A stretch of 64,000 nt of DNA from Fremontodendron californicum (GCA_030761205.1 JAULJL010000002.1:18393010-18457009); one strand, 5' to 3'; numbered from the stretch's first letter, positions 45,725-56,890 are shown. Made by a program: numbers and translations. Notes: generated from the letters alone by a model not told the origin.

Positions 45725-47008
45725 TGCATTGTTACCCGTTGTGTTAGGGACATAAGGTTTTGGGGCAGTAGGTGATATAAGACCGGAGTTAAGGGGTAGC
45801 TTTAGTGTAGCTAAAAGAGGAGGAAGAAGAGTGTTGGGTTTAAGGGTGCTGGTATGGGAGCTATAGGTGGAGTTAGTGTATGTGTGTTTGGGACTAGGAC
45901 TAGGGATGGGATGGGATGAGGTCTTCTATTTGTAGGGCTCAGAATGGACTCCACCTATTTGGCTAAGTGCAATGCCTCATTCAAAATTCTTTGGCCTAAA
46001 CAATTTGACAGATTGTGAAATTTCAAATTTTAAATTACTGAGAAAAATGCTTAATGCGTATGTATATGAGAGTTCTAAAAGATTAAAGTGACCTAAGAAC
46101 TCATCATGAAACTGGTCAACGGTACCTGTTTGCTTCAGGGAGACTAACTCAACCATAGGGTCTTCATAGTCCTCTGGAGCGAATTTGTTTCTCATCTCAG
46201 TCAAATACTTGACCCAAATCAGCTTATCAGTACCGCCATGAGTCTTGGCAAAATATTGATTCCGTTGAAGTCCTCGACCTTCCAAACTTAACATCACGAT
46301 TCAAACCTTTGGTTTTTCAGGGACCCTCTCAAATTCAAAATATTGCTCCAACTTCAATAACCAATTCTTAAAATCATCGCCAACAAATCGTGGACACTCC
46401 AATTTGTAAGATCGGGTGAAGTCATGCTCAGTAGCAGAATATTTGATTGCAGACATGATTAAGATCTATAAATGATCTCGGTTTGTTTTATCCCCTGTTG
46501 ATCAACTATGTGATGCAACCTCTGGAACATTAGGTGGCTTTAGTGTAGGTAAAAGAGGAGGAAGAAGAGAGTTGGGTTTAAGGTTGCTGGTATGGGAGCT
46601 ATAGGTGGAGTTAGTATATGTGTGTTTGGGACTAGGACTCGGGATGGGATGGGATAAGGTCTTCTATTTGTAGGGCTCAGAATGGACTTCACCTATTTGG
46701 CTAAGTGCAATGCCTCATTCAAAATTCTTTGGCGTAAGCTACATTGTTTCCCGTAACAATCAACTATGTGATGCAACCTCTGGAACTTAACCCCTGTTGG
46801 CTAAGTGCAATGCCTCATTCAAAATCTCGTCCTTGTTAGCCAAGAGTTTCAGGAAATTCTTGAGCTTTGTCTTCATCTTATTGCGAAAACTGTCAAAATG
46901 ATCTTCGAATTTCTTTTCCAATTGTTGAACATCTACTTGGACCTTGAAAAGCTCATGTTGTTGTTGGTTAAGGTCTCGCAGCAATCTAGTAGTAACACCT
47001 TCTGCCAT
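45725..47008 (-). pseudogene. gag remnant of internal region 2, right part, rearranged
   Basis: The minus strand starts MAEGVTTRLLRDLNQQQHEL at 47008, continues as a lysine-rich segment, and resumes at 46297-45977 with QYFAKTHGGTDKLIWVKYL, NKFAPEDYEDPMVEL and FHDEFLGHFNLLEL, the capsid part of gag. Between them lies a misplaced copy of downstream gag sequence (46531-46735) and a further 30-bp scrap near 46797. The protein could not be made as it stands. It is the continuation of internal region 2 after the Tekay-like insertion. Confidence 0.85.
45790..46735 (-). repeat. ~200-bp segment duplicated inside gag of internal region 2
   Basis: The block from GCTTTAGTGTAG through GGTATGGGAGCTATAGGTGG, GGTCTTCTATTTGTAGGGCT and CTAAGTGCAATGCCTCATTC occurs at 45794-45992 and again at 46533-46730. 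A third fragment, GGCTAAGTGCAATGCCTCAT, lies at 46799. Internal region 1 has only one copy. Confidence 0.88.
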
Positions 47009-47024
47009 GGAAGCTAGGAACGAG

Positions 47025-47036
47025 GCTCTGATACCA
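47025..47036 (-). other. tRNA-Met primer binding site, internal region 2
   Basis: The plus strand reads GCTCTGATACCA, the exact complement of TGGTATCAGAGC. It lies 3 bp from LTR E and makes E the 5' LTR of internal region 2. Confidence 0.92.
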
Positions 47037-47039
47037 AAT

Positions 47040-47431
47040 TAATGCAACTTAATAATAACAGAGTGTAGAAGGATAAAGAAATTAGAGAAATCTTCAGAGA
47101 GCTAAGAAGAAGAAGGGAAGAAGGAAAATAGAAAGAGAGAGAAATAAATAGTGAGAGAAATAGTGTGTTTGTACTTCAAATCTTGTGTATTCATTCCATC
47201 ATCCTCACACGATTTATGCTGTCTTGAATTACTAAAGATTTGGATCCCCATATAACAGACTTAAAAACGAAACCAACAGAAATAAATATAGCAAAATAAC
47301 AAACTGACACTGACATCACTTTGACCTAGGCCAGCTCACTTACAAGGCCCATTGAGTATCTGACACAACACAATAACCCAATATACTGACCCAACTTTCA
47401 AACTATAACTGATACTACAGCGGTTGTATCA
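47040..47431 (-). repeat. LTR E of the gypsy array
   Basis: It runs from TAATGCAACTTAATAATAAC to GCGGTTGTATCA, 392 bp, and abuts the right-hand TACTG duplication at 47432-47436. Confidence 0.9.
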
Positions 47432-47436
47432 TACTG

Positions 47437-48850
47437 ACGTAAAGATACTTGCCATTATTAACAAAGCTTTAAAGGACATTACGACCTAGCTCTTTGCCTA
47501 CACTGCTACACAACAGATCACTTGATTTTATTTTTCTCGTTTTCTCTATAAGCAAAGAAAGAAGGAGACAGTTCCTTTTGCTCCAAAATTGCTTCTTTTC
47601 TCTCTATCCCAAATTTTAAATAAATAAATAAAAAAAAAACTCTCAAACCATTTTTTTCCATATCAAATTTTCATGATTCGAAAATCAAACCCTAACTTTT
47701 TCCTCTCCCTCTCCCTCACCTTCAACTCCGCTCTCATTATCGTCATCATTAGCTCCACTCTCACTATCGTCATTGTCAGCTCCGCCAATCATGACTATCA
47801 CCATTGTTTTTTCAACCAAGTAGTTTCACTAAAATCACTCTCTCTCAACTTTGGTTTTGATTTTCTAATGAACCTAATGAAAATTTGATTTCAAAAGAAA
47901 TCTAGCTAATCATTTTCTTGTTTTTCTCTAATTCGTAGATTTTAAATTTGATCTAGCTGAATTCTCATTTCTATTCATTTTGATTTTCATGTTTCATCAA
48001 GATCGGACTGTCAATGTTTTTTTCTATATTTGTTCTTTTCATTTCACGTCTTGTTCTCTCATTAATCTGCAATTGATAATTTGTGAGCTCTTTGTGGGGT
48101 TATAATTAGTTGAATCTCTAAATCAAATGTCTTTGTCGACAGCTTCAACATTATCGGTATTGCAAGTCTGTTTAGATTGATAAGAATTAGTTCATCCTTT
48201 CACTCGGAATTCACTAATTCATTATCTCTGATTTCGTTTTGTGTATGTCTTTCCGTGAAATTTCTAACACGTTTTATTTCCAAAGCTTTAAGTTCACTTT
48301 TTTACCTTTATGTACACTGTTTACATCCTTAATAACACTTTTATGAATTTAATTGCACTATACTAGAAGCTTTAATGTCGGGTCCTCCTTTCATAGGAAA
48401 GATGTAGTTATTACTAGGCTATTGTCTTGGCCAGACTAACTCAAGTGATTTTACATGCTAGTGTCTGATAAGATGGGGTAAATATAACATTTTTTTGGCT
48501 CTAGATTCCATTATAAAGATAAAAAATGAAGTTCAAGTGGTAGCTTGTTTTTGTTAAAATCATACAAGACATAGTTGTCAGAGTTAAGATGCAGATTCTC
48601 AAATCAAATAATCATAGTAAGGAATAGACCTCACTCTCATATAAAAATTTTATTATTTCTGGTTTCCTTATAATTCCTCTAGAAATCTCAATGTAATTTA
48701 AATTTGGGCCAAATTATCTATCTCTAGTAGGAAACATTATTTGTTTTTGTGTGAATGTATCAAAGTGAAAACAATTCTAATGAAATCTATATAGTACTGT
48801 TACTGGATAAATAAGTGAAACTCAAAAATAAATTTTAACATTTTTTGTAT
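47437..48850. other. AT-rich spacer right of the retrotransposon nest
   Basis: The stretch contains short ORFs only, for example a 71-codon serine/isoleucine-rich one at 47673 built on TCATTATCGTCATC-like repeats. No domain is recognised and no repeat boundary seen. A diverged, unrecognised gene cannot be excluded. Confidence 0.4.
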
Positions 48851-49034
48851 GGTTTTGCTAACGAGTGCTCTTAGTATATTTTTTAAGATTAGTTAATATA
48901 CTATTTATAGTAATAATGTTATATTAAATGCAGTAGTTGATAACTTTATTTATCATTTTCAATGCATTAAATAAAAATATAATTATATATGGTAACCTTA
49001 AAGAGTATCCTTAGGACACTCGTTAGCAAAATCC
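48851..49034. mobile_element. Mutator-like MITE, copy 1 (184 bp)
   Basis: It runs from GGTTTTGCTAACGAGTGCTC to GACACTCGTTAGCAAAATCC, inverted complements of each other with small changes. A second copy lies at 58073. The flanking nonamers TTTTTGTAT and TTCTTATAT match at seven of nine positions, a decayed 9-bp target duplication. Confidence 0.8.
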
Positions 49035-50940
49035 TTCTTATATTAATTTTTTTTTTACCTTTCATCTTCAAAATCCTTAGGATTTTGTAAATTTTTATTA
49101 GTACTACAAGCCCTTATACTACCTTGACAAAAGGGAATAGTGTTCCATTGAAGGGTTCAATTTGCTATGATTTTCATGTTATATTGCTTTCTTCTATGGA
49201 CTTTCTGGACGTTATGGTTTGAGATAGTTTTGCTTCGGTCTCCATGGTTTTTAACTTTAGCTGAAGTTTTTATTCTTGGTTAGTATTTGAAAGAAAGATA
49301 TCCTCAAATAACTCTCTTATCAACTGATCCCTAGGAAAAAGCTTCTTGGTAATTGGCTCATATTTCATTTGGAAGTCTATACTGAGATTTTTATGACTTT
49401 CTTGTGCTATTTCACTGACTAGTTTATCATTCATAGGTTGTTAGCGTCATTAGTTGTAGCATACAATCTCTTCATATGCGGTCAATTTTGATATATTTGT
49501 TACATAAATTTGTTGTTACTAATGTATTTACTTTAATCCAATGTGTTACTCTCTATTTGTCTTAGAAATATGGAAAAGGTTAGTCCAAATTCCAAAAGAG
49601 CGACTTCTATTTGCTCAAACTAATATAGAGAAAGATTTTGCTTGGTAAGTGTTTTTCCTCATGAGATTAATTGCTTCGTTTATAACTTTTCTATTTCTCA
49701 TGTTGTCTCAATGTTTTCATCTATCTAATTTTTAATACTCTAGTGTAGTACCTTGATAACTTTCATTTTTTTATGTGATTGTGGATGCACTACAAAAAAC
49801 AATAGTTAGAAGATCATTTTTCTTTGGGGGGGGGGCTTAAGGCTATGATTATTATTATTTTTTAAGTATTTGTGTTTGATATTCGTGTTCAACGCATATT
49901 CGAATATGGATATATTCCCCAAAGTCCTTCCAAATACATAAAAATCTTTTTAAAAAAATTAAATGTACTCATATAAGATATACATCCATATTCAACATTC
50001 TCATCCGAAATTATAATAAGCGTAGGAAACTGCCTACGTTTCTAAAAACTTGAATGGATTTTCATGTCTTAAAGAGACCCGCCTGTAATAATCATATCTT
50101 TTGGCCCACTGTGGACTTGAATAGTAAAGGCAAATCCAAATTCCATTTTCACTCATCTGAAAAAGAAAAAAGAAATACTCTTCCAAATCCAAATCATATC
50201 TTTCCGCATGTGAATCGTGATTTCCTATCTATATCCATTTTCCCTTTCTTCAGATTTAATAGCTTTCCTTTAAACTTGTTCAACTCTCCCCCAAATCCGA
50301 TTAAAAATAATATCATTTGAAAATTTTTCTTTTTTGATGTTATTATTGTTTCAAATTTCAGTAAGCACTCTTCAATGTCCATTCGTGAAATAGTCGTGCT
50401 ATTAGGAATCTGCCGCTACACTTACTCGAAGATGCAATTTCCCACCAATAAGAAAGAAGGAAAAAAAAAAATTTCCTATCAATAAGAATAGAGAATTGCA
50501 TTTTGGCACAAAAGCTAAATTAATATGTTCATGTTAGAAAAAGTAAAAGAGATTAATCATTCTTTAAGGAAAAAAAAAAGAAATAATAACCTAAAAACCT
50601 AAGCTTAGTGGCAATATTTATATGCAGGTTTTTTAATTGGTTTTTTTATTTGATTTAATTTATTAATTTTTTATATGAGACATAATACCTGATTATGATT
50701 GTAACCTTTTCTTAATATTTATCACTTTATCAAAAAAAATGATTAAGGATAAGTACTCTACTTCAATTTGATTAAATTTTGCTATTAAATTTTATTTTAT
50801 TCTTGTCACTAAACTTTGATTTTGAATGATTTTAAGAAAAAATTAAAAAAAAAAAAAGTATTCCTTCAAAATATTCTTTTTTAATAATTAATAATAAAAA
50901 ATAAAAAAGATGATATAGAATTTTTATTTTATAAAAAAAC
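49035..50940. other. AT-rich spacer, no gene supported
   Basis: Only short ORFs without recognisable domains occur. CACTACAAAAAACAATAG at 49788 resembles a CACTA terminus but no partner end was found. A run of ten G lies near 49830. Confidence 0.4.
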
Positions 50941-50944
50941 TTGT

Positions 50945-52250
50945 TAGCTCAAGTGGTGATTAAATCAAGAGATGGTGAATTGATTACTTAAAAATTAATT
51001 GTGGAATTAAAGCAAAAGTAATAATATTAAGAAATTTAAACAATATACACAATTTGAAAAGTAAATAAGCAAATAAAGTAAGTAAAAAGAGTAGAGAACT
51101 AAAATCAAACACAAGTGATTTATAGAGGTTTAGCCTTGTGCCTACGCCCTCTTCATTAGCCTTCTTTGCGAAGGAGTTTCCAATTCATTAACTTGAATTG
51201 CTACCTTTTCTATGACAAGGTATAACCGTTACACTCCATATCTTTTGCTTAGGCTTAGATAGCAACCTCTACCCCTATCTTTTCAAGGCTTAGATAGAAT
51301 CTCTCTATCTTTTAAGGCTAAAGTAGTAACCTCTCCCTTTTACAAAGGTATTTGTGTAAACAAGATGAGTATCTAGTAGGCTAGGTGTTTAAAAGGCTTA
51401 GCACAACAAATAGAGACTATATAATGGTGCTTTTACAAAGGAATACAAGAAAAAAAATGAAAGGATTAAGCTTAGAACAATGAAAATTTCTTGAAAGCTT
51501 GAGAGAAATGAAATATATATGGCTTTGATCTTTCTCTCTTGGTGTCTTTTACTCTTGGAAGTGTTGGAGAGTCCCTTTTATAGTTTGGATATAATTTATG
51601 ACCGTTGGGAATGGATTGAGATGGAAAAGAGCTATTGGAACTTCAAAAAAGTGAGCTTTAAAAAATATCCAGCGTCCAGGGGATCGATCCTTACATGAGG
51701 GGATTGATCCTCTCTCTTAAAATTTGAAAATTTCCCTGTTGAGAACTCAAGGGATCGATCTTTTCTTGTAGGGATCGATCTTGTACCCTTCTAGTTTGCT
51801 TTTGTTTCAAATTTTAAAATCTAGAGCACTAAGGGATCGATCCTCTCGTGTAGGGATCGATCCTTTACCCTTTTAGAAAGTGAATTTTCACTAAAGGATT
51901 GATCTTTTTGTGAAACGATGGATCCTCTACCATTCTAGAAAGAGAGTTTTAAAGAAATGATACAATTTGGCCTTCAAAAAGGGTAGAATTTTTCCCAAAA
52001 ATAATTTTAACATAATTAATCATTTAAGAACATGCATTTTTGAAAAAAAGCAAGAAATTTAAAATATTTTAGCATTTTCAAAATATTTTCAAAAAGATTT
52101 TTAAAAAAATACTTAAATTTAAAATATTTATTCTGAAGTCAATTAAAGCTTAAGATTTTGTCATTTCAAAATTGAGATCAATTCAAAACTAACAAAACTA
52201 AAATATAATTTTTCTCTTTTTTCTAGTATTTCATTTATTTAAGTCGTTTT
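50945..52250. repeat. Unclassified dispersed repeat with GGATCGATCC palindromes
   Basis: The segment includes GAGGTTTAGCCTTGTGCCTA and AAGGAGTTTCCAATTCATTA, phrases that recall a widespread plant repeat, and three blocks of GGCTTAGATAGNAACCTCT type. The right part holds four pairs of GGGATCGATCC or diverged forms. Boundaries and class could not be determined; there is no coding sequence. Confidence 0.4.
51680..51930 (+). repeat. Four paired GGATCGATCC palindrome modules
   Basis: Pairs at 51680/51699, 51751/51771, 51833/51853 and 51896/51918 are each separated by about 20 bp, and modules recur every 65-80 bp. The last two members are degraded (GGATTGATC, CGATGGATCC). Modules often end TACCCTTCTAG. 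Confidence 0.85.
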
Positions 52251-52305
52251 TGACCAGTGATGGTATTAGTCAGTAGTAATGTCCCAAGACAATTTGATCA
52301 CTGGA

Positions 52306-52842
52306 CATAGACCTGTTCAAGGGCCGGGCTATCCGCCCAAGCCCAAAGGCCCACCCGATATTTGAGAGAGCTTGGACAAAAAAATTAGGCCCGAAAAATG
52401 GGATTTGACAAAAAAATGAGGCTCGCTTAAAAAATGGGTCGGGCCTTAGCTCCAACATTCAAGGCCCGACCCGTTTTCTAATTATATAATATATTTTGAT
52501 ATATATTATGTAATTTATATCATATAAAGATTAGATATATATATATATATAAATTATAGTGTAAACATTAAAAAATATGTTAAGTTATCTATATTTAAGA
52601 GCTTAATAAAAGAAAAATATATATAAAATTACTAAAGATTAAATAAAAAATAACATATTTTTTAAAAGAATTTAGAAAAAAAATATGGGCGGGCCTAAAC
52701 GGGCTTGAACTATCCATTTACAAATATGGGCGGGTCTAAGCAGAACTTGAGGCCCATATTTTGGACTGGACCGGACTTGGGCAAATATATATGATATTGG
52801 TACCATACATGGGCCCGGCTCGGCCATGGACATTTCTAGTTG
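52306..52842. mobile_element. hAT-like MITE or relic with GGGCCGGGC ends
   Basis: The left end TAGACCTGTTCAAGGGCCGG is an imperfect complement of the right end GGCTCGGCCATGGACATTTC followed by TA. The interior has repeated GGCCCGACCCG and GGGCGGGCCTAAACGGGCTT phrases around an AT-rich core. The ends resemble the MITE at 18166-18431. No clean 8-bp target duplication is visible, so the boundaries are approximate. Confidence 0.6.
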
Positions 52843-53770
52843 GATACCAAATCCGACAATTTTATAAACTTATTTCATGTATTTTTTCTATGTTGGTATT
52901 TTTCTAGAATTTAACAAGAATGTAATGTTTCATTGAATATTCCATTTGTGTCAAATTAAAAATGTGGAAAAGAAGGAAAATGCAAAATATTTTATCTGTA
53001 TCAAATAAAAATAAAAATGATATGATATGATAATGAAGGAAAATACTAACATGAAAAACTTTTTAGAAAAATGATATTGTAAAAGAAATATACCAAATAT
53101 GGAATCCAGTTAATCAAATTTGGCTTTAGAACATTACGATTGACTGATGTCATCACCGATCATTAACGATTTGGAGAATAAAAAAAAGATAAAAAGAAGA
53201 AAAGAATTTAAGTTTAAATCTTTTATAAAATAAAAAATTATATGTCATCTTTTCTATCTTTTAATATTATTCAATAATTAATTTATTATTTTTATTATTA
53301 AAAGGAATATTTTGAAGAAATATTTTCTTTTATTAAATTTTATCTTAAAATCTTCTAAAATTAAAGTTCAATGACAAAATTTAATAAAAAATCAAGATTT
53401 AGCGGCAAAAATCAATCAAATTAAAGTAGAAAATTAAATTTTAATAATAAGATAGAGTATTATAATAAATTTTCCCTTAAGCCAAAAAAATATTAAATTT
53501 ATCCAATAATTGATTTATTTATTTATTTTATTTTTTTATAGAAGATATACTCCTTCATTATAATTGTAATTTTTTCTTATGCTATTGACTTTATTATTAT
53601 ATATATATATATACTAGAATTTTTCCCTAGCTTCGTTGGGGGATATTTTTTAATATTTATAAATTTTTAATTAAATTAACAATTACAAATAAATTTAAGT
53701 TAAATCATATTAAATTATTATTTATTTAAATAAATTTTTATGTTTGTAATATCTTAAGTAAACGAATTTA
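52843..53770. other. AT-rich spacer, no gene supported
   Basis: No coding sequence is seen. A phrase near 53622-53650 (ACTAGAATTTTTCCCTAGC, TTCGTTGGGGGA) recalls the starts of some Helitron-like plant elements, but no matching end was found. Confidence 0.4.
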
Positions 53771-53774
53771 GAGT

Positions 53775-55460
53775 TAAAATCAAATCATTATGATAAATTA
53801 TGCAAAATATGAAATGAATTGAGACATGATACAACAAAACATGGGAAAATAATTAAAACATGACACGACACGAGAAATAATATGAACACGATACGAATAT
53901 ACAACGTGTCAAAATCTATATAAAACGAATTATTAACGCCTAAAAAGTTATATAAATTTATAATAATTTGAAAGCACAAAAAATAACACGTCACGAACAT
54001 AATTCTTTTTCTAAATTGAATCACTATGACAAATTATGCAAAATATATCATGAATTGAGTTATGACATGAAACACAAATTTTTTCTCTAAATTGAATCAT
54101 AATGATAAATTATGCAAAATATGAAATGAGTTGAGACACAACACGAACACAACATATGAAAAATAATTAAAACACAACACGAAATATATCATGAACATGG
54201 CACGAATACACGAACATGTCAAAATCTATATAAAACGAATTATTAACGCGTAAAAATTTATATAAATTTATAATACTTTGAAAACACCAAAAAATAACAT
54301 GAACACATCACGAACACACAATTTTTTCTCTAAATTGAATCATTATGAAAAATTATGCAAAATATGTCATAAATTGATATAAGACACGAACACACAAATT
54401 TTTCTCTAAATTGAATGATAATGATGAACTATGCAAAATATGAAATGAGTTGAAACACTACACGAACACAATATAGGAAAAATAATTAAAACACAACACG
54501 AAAAATAACATGAACACGACACGAATACACGAATGTGTCAAAATTTATATAAAATGAATTATTAACTCTTAAAAATTTATATAAATTTATAATATTTTGA
54601 AAACACAAAAAAGTAACACGAACATGTCATGAACAACAATTTTTTCTCTAAATTGAATTACTGTGTCAAATTATGCAAAATATATCATGAACTGAGACAC
54701 GACACGAACACACAAAAAATTTTCTAAATTGAATCAAAATGACAAACTATGCAAAATGTGAAATGAGTTGAAACACGACACGAACACAACATAGAAAAAA
54801 TAATTAAAACACAACACGAAAAATAACATGAACATAATACGAATTCACGAACGTGTCAAAATATAAATAAAACAAATTATTAACTTGTAAAAAAAATATA
54901 AATTATAATACTTTAATCACACGAAAAAATAACACAAACAAAATATGGGATAAATTGAGACACGACACAAACACAACATGGGAAAATAGTTAAAACACGA
55001 CACAACATGAAAAATAACATGAACACGATACGAATACATGAACATGTCAAAATCTATATAAAACGAATTATTAATGTGTAAAAAATTATATAAATTTATA
55101 ATACTTTGAACACAAAATAATACGAATACGTCACAAACATACAATTTTTTTTATAAATTGAATCATTATGACAAATTATGCAAAATATATCATGAATTGA
55201 GACACGACATGAATACACAAAATTTTATCGAAATTGAATCACAATGACAAATTATGCAAAATATAAAATAAATCGAGACACGACACGAACACAAAATAGA
55301 AAAAATAATTAAAACACAACACGAAAAATAACATGAACACTACTCGAATACACGAACGTGTCAAAATATACATAAAGCGAATTATTAATATGTAAAAATT
55401 AATATTTATAATATTTTAAACACACAAAAAAATACGAACACGAACACACAAATTTTTTCT
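53775..55460 (+). repeat. ~319-bp tandem satellite, about five copies, rich in GACACGA
   Basis: Anchors of the form AAATGAGTTGAGACACRACACG recur at about 53806, 54126, 54445, 54763, 54950 and 55268. Spacing is therefore 318-320 bp, with one shortened unit of about 187 bp. Each unit contains CTAAATTGAATCATAATGA, AATTATGCAAAATATG, AATAATTAAAACACAACACG, CGAACGTGTCAAAATCTATA and AAAACGAATTATTAAC. Within each unit the ATTGAATCA-ATTATGCAAAATAT block occurs twice, so the monomer is itself a partial dimer. Confidence 0.92.
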
Positions 55461-55535
55461 CTTTCCTTTCTTCCCTTTTTCTTTTCTTTTCTTTTTTCTT
55501 TTTCTTTTTCTTTTTCTTTCTTTTCTTTTCTGATT
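55455..55535 (+). repeat. Polypyrimidine (CTTTT)n tract
   Basis: This is a run of TTTCTTTTCTTTTC-type sequence directly after the 319-bp satellite. Confidence 0.9.
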
Positions 55536-55616
55536 TCCCTACTAAAAAAAAAGACAAACCCAAAAGTGCCATGTGTCAACACCAACTAATCTCATGTAGT
55601 CAATTTTATATTATAG

Positions 55617-55617
<1 letters not shown>

Positions 55618-55646
<29 letters not shown>
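55618..55646 (+). repeat. (AT)n microsatellite
   Basis: About fourteen AT units. Another short AT run lies at 56026-56042. Confidence 0.95.
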
Positions 55647-55650
<4 letters not shown>

Positions 55651-56169
55651 AGAGATTCATTTATATTAGTATAAAATAAATTAGTTTTACATATTTTTAT
55701 AATATTTTATACGATTTATATTTATTTAATCCGACCGTCGTATTTTATGTTCTATTCATGTAGATCATGCACGTCGAGTTTCAAGTAAATTAAAAAGCTC
55801 TAACTATTTGTTTGATGTAAAAAACTTTTAACCATTAAATATATATTGAAAAGACAGTATTATCTATTGTTATGATAGATATATTGGATCGATTCGAAAC
55901 TTTACGTGCACAATGAGTACAATTATTTTGTTAAATTCAACGATTGGTTTGTTAAAATATAAATCTTGTAAAAAGTTATGAAGGTATGTAAAATTAATTT
56001 ACTTTTACATTGGTGTAATTGAATTCATATATATATATATATAAATTTATATTTGATGCACTGTCAGTGTATAGGTTTATACACTAATAGTGCATCCTAC
56101 AATGTCACTTGTCGGGTTAGAGATTAGTGGTTAATATTTTAATGAGGTGTCAGTGTAAAATTCCTGCAC

Positions 56170-56890
56170 AGGGGAAACTCCTCATGCAACTTGACCTTGA
56201 CATGGCTTCGTCTTCTCACTCCAACCATCTCCATGGCCTCGATTTGCTTCTCAGATCTAGCGTTCTTCACCAATCCAACACCATCGTTTTGTCTCACCCA
56301 GGACCTGACTTTGATAAAGATGGTTTAGGATTTTTCATCAGGGATCTCTTTACGCGACTTAGATTGGAGGTATCGAGTTCAAAAAGAAAGCTTTAGAATC
56401 ACTTCTCCAGCAGTGTCGGTGTTGGCTTCTTCAAACGAAGATTTGAGAAAAATCGTCTTCGAAGAAGGAGGATTAGGGCCTTTATTAAGAATCCTCGAAA
56501 CAGGTTCCATTGCTTTAAAAGAAAAGGTCGCGATTGCTGTTGAAGCAATCACCTCCGATCCCGAAAACTCCTGGGCAATTTCAGCATACGGCGGAGTCTT
56601 GGTCTTAACAGAAGCCTGTCTATCTGGTTCCCAACACAAACCCACGCGATTGGCGCTCTTCGAAACGTGGCTTCCATGGAAGATATTAGAATGGCTTTGG
56701 GTGAAGAAGGTGCAGTTCCTGTTTTATTCCAGTTGTTAGTCTCAAGTACCACCGCTGCACAAGAAAAAGCAGCCAATTGCATTTCAATACTCGCTTCTTC
56801 AATATTTTCACGCTTTGATTATACAGGAAATCGAATTGACAAGATTAATGCATCTGATTCGAGATTTAGGGATTTTCAGTTTTAGAGGAT
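56170..56890 (+). pseudogene. Armadillo-repeat protein pseudogene fragment
   Basis: The plus strand encodes HLHGLDLLLRSSVLHQSNTI and FFIRDLFTRLRLEVSSSKRK, then, in another frame, SVLASSNEDLRKIVFEEGGL, GPLLRILETGSIALKEKVAI and ISAYGGVLVLTEACLSGS. It continues in further frames with MASMEDIRMALGEEGAVPVL, QEKAANCISILASS and ALIIQEIELTRLMHLIRDL. These are consecutive pieces of a plant ARM-repeat protein. A section between the first two pieces is missing, at least three frame changes occur, and no introns are seen. It is a decayed partial copy. Which ARM subfamily is meant cannot be settled here. Confidence 0.8.

Larger units (their letters stand above)
20191..47431 (-). mobile_element. Minus-strand short-LTR gypsy array (five LTRs, two internal regions) hosting four nested insertions
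   Basis: The array runs LTR A, LTR B, internal 1, LTR C, LTR D, internal 2, LTR E, and the whole is flanked by the 5-bp duplication TACTG at 20186-20190 and 47432-47436. LTRs are 360-410 bp, start TGATA and end TTGCATTA on the minus strand, and contain a GA/CT microsatellite. Both internal regions run PBS, gag, zinc knuckle, protease, partial RT, then the extreme pol C-terminus and polypurine tract. RNase H and integrase are missing from both. Short LTRs, a tRNA-Met primer site and a FNLEDKD-like pol end suggest a Reina-like chromovirus, which is inference. Without inserts each internal region is only about 2.5-2.8 kb. Confidence 0.85.

Noticed and set aside
47673..47888. 71-codon serine/isoleucine-rich ORF as a possible small gene
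   Set aside because: It is built on short ATCGTCATC-type repeats, without domain, splice partner or promoter support.
49788..49810. CACTACAAAAAACAATAG as a CACTA transposon terminus
   Set aside because: No matching TTTTTGTAGTG end or subterminal repeats were found nearby.
53620..53660. Helitron-like start (ACTAGAATTTTTCCCTAGC)
   Set aside because: No hairpin-CTRR end could be located, and the similarity is only to a loose phrase.
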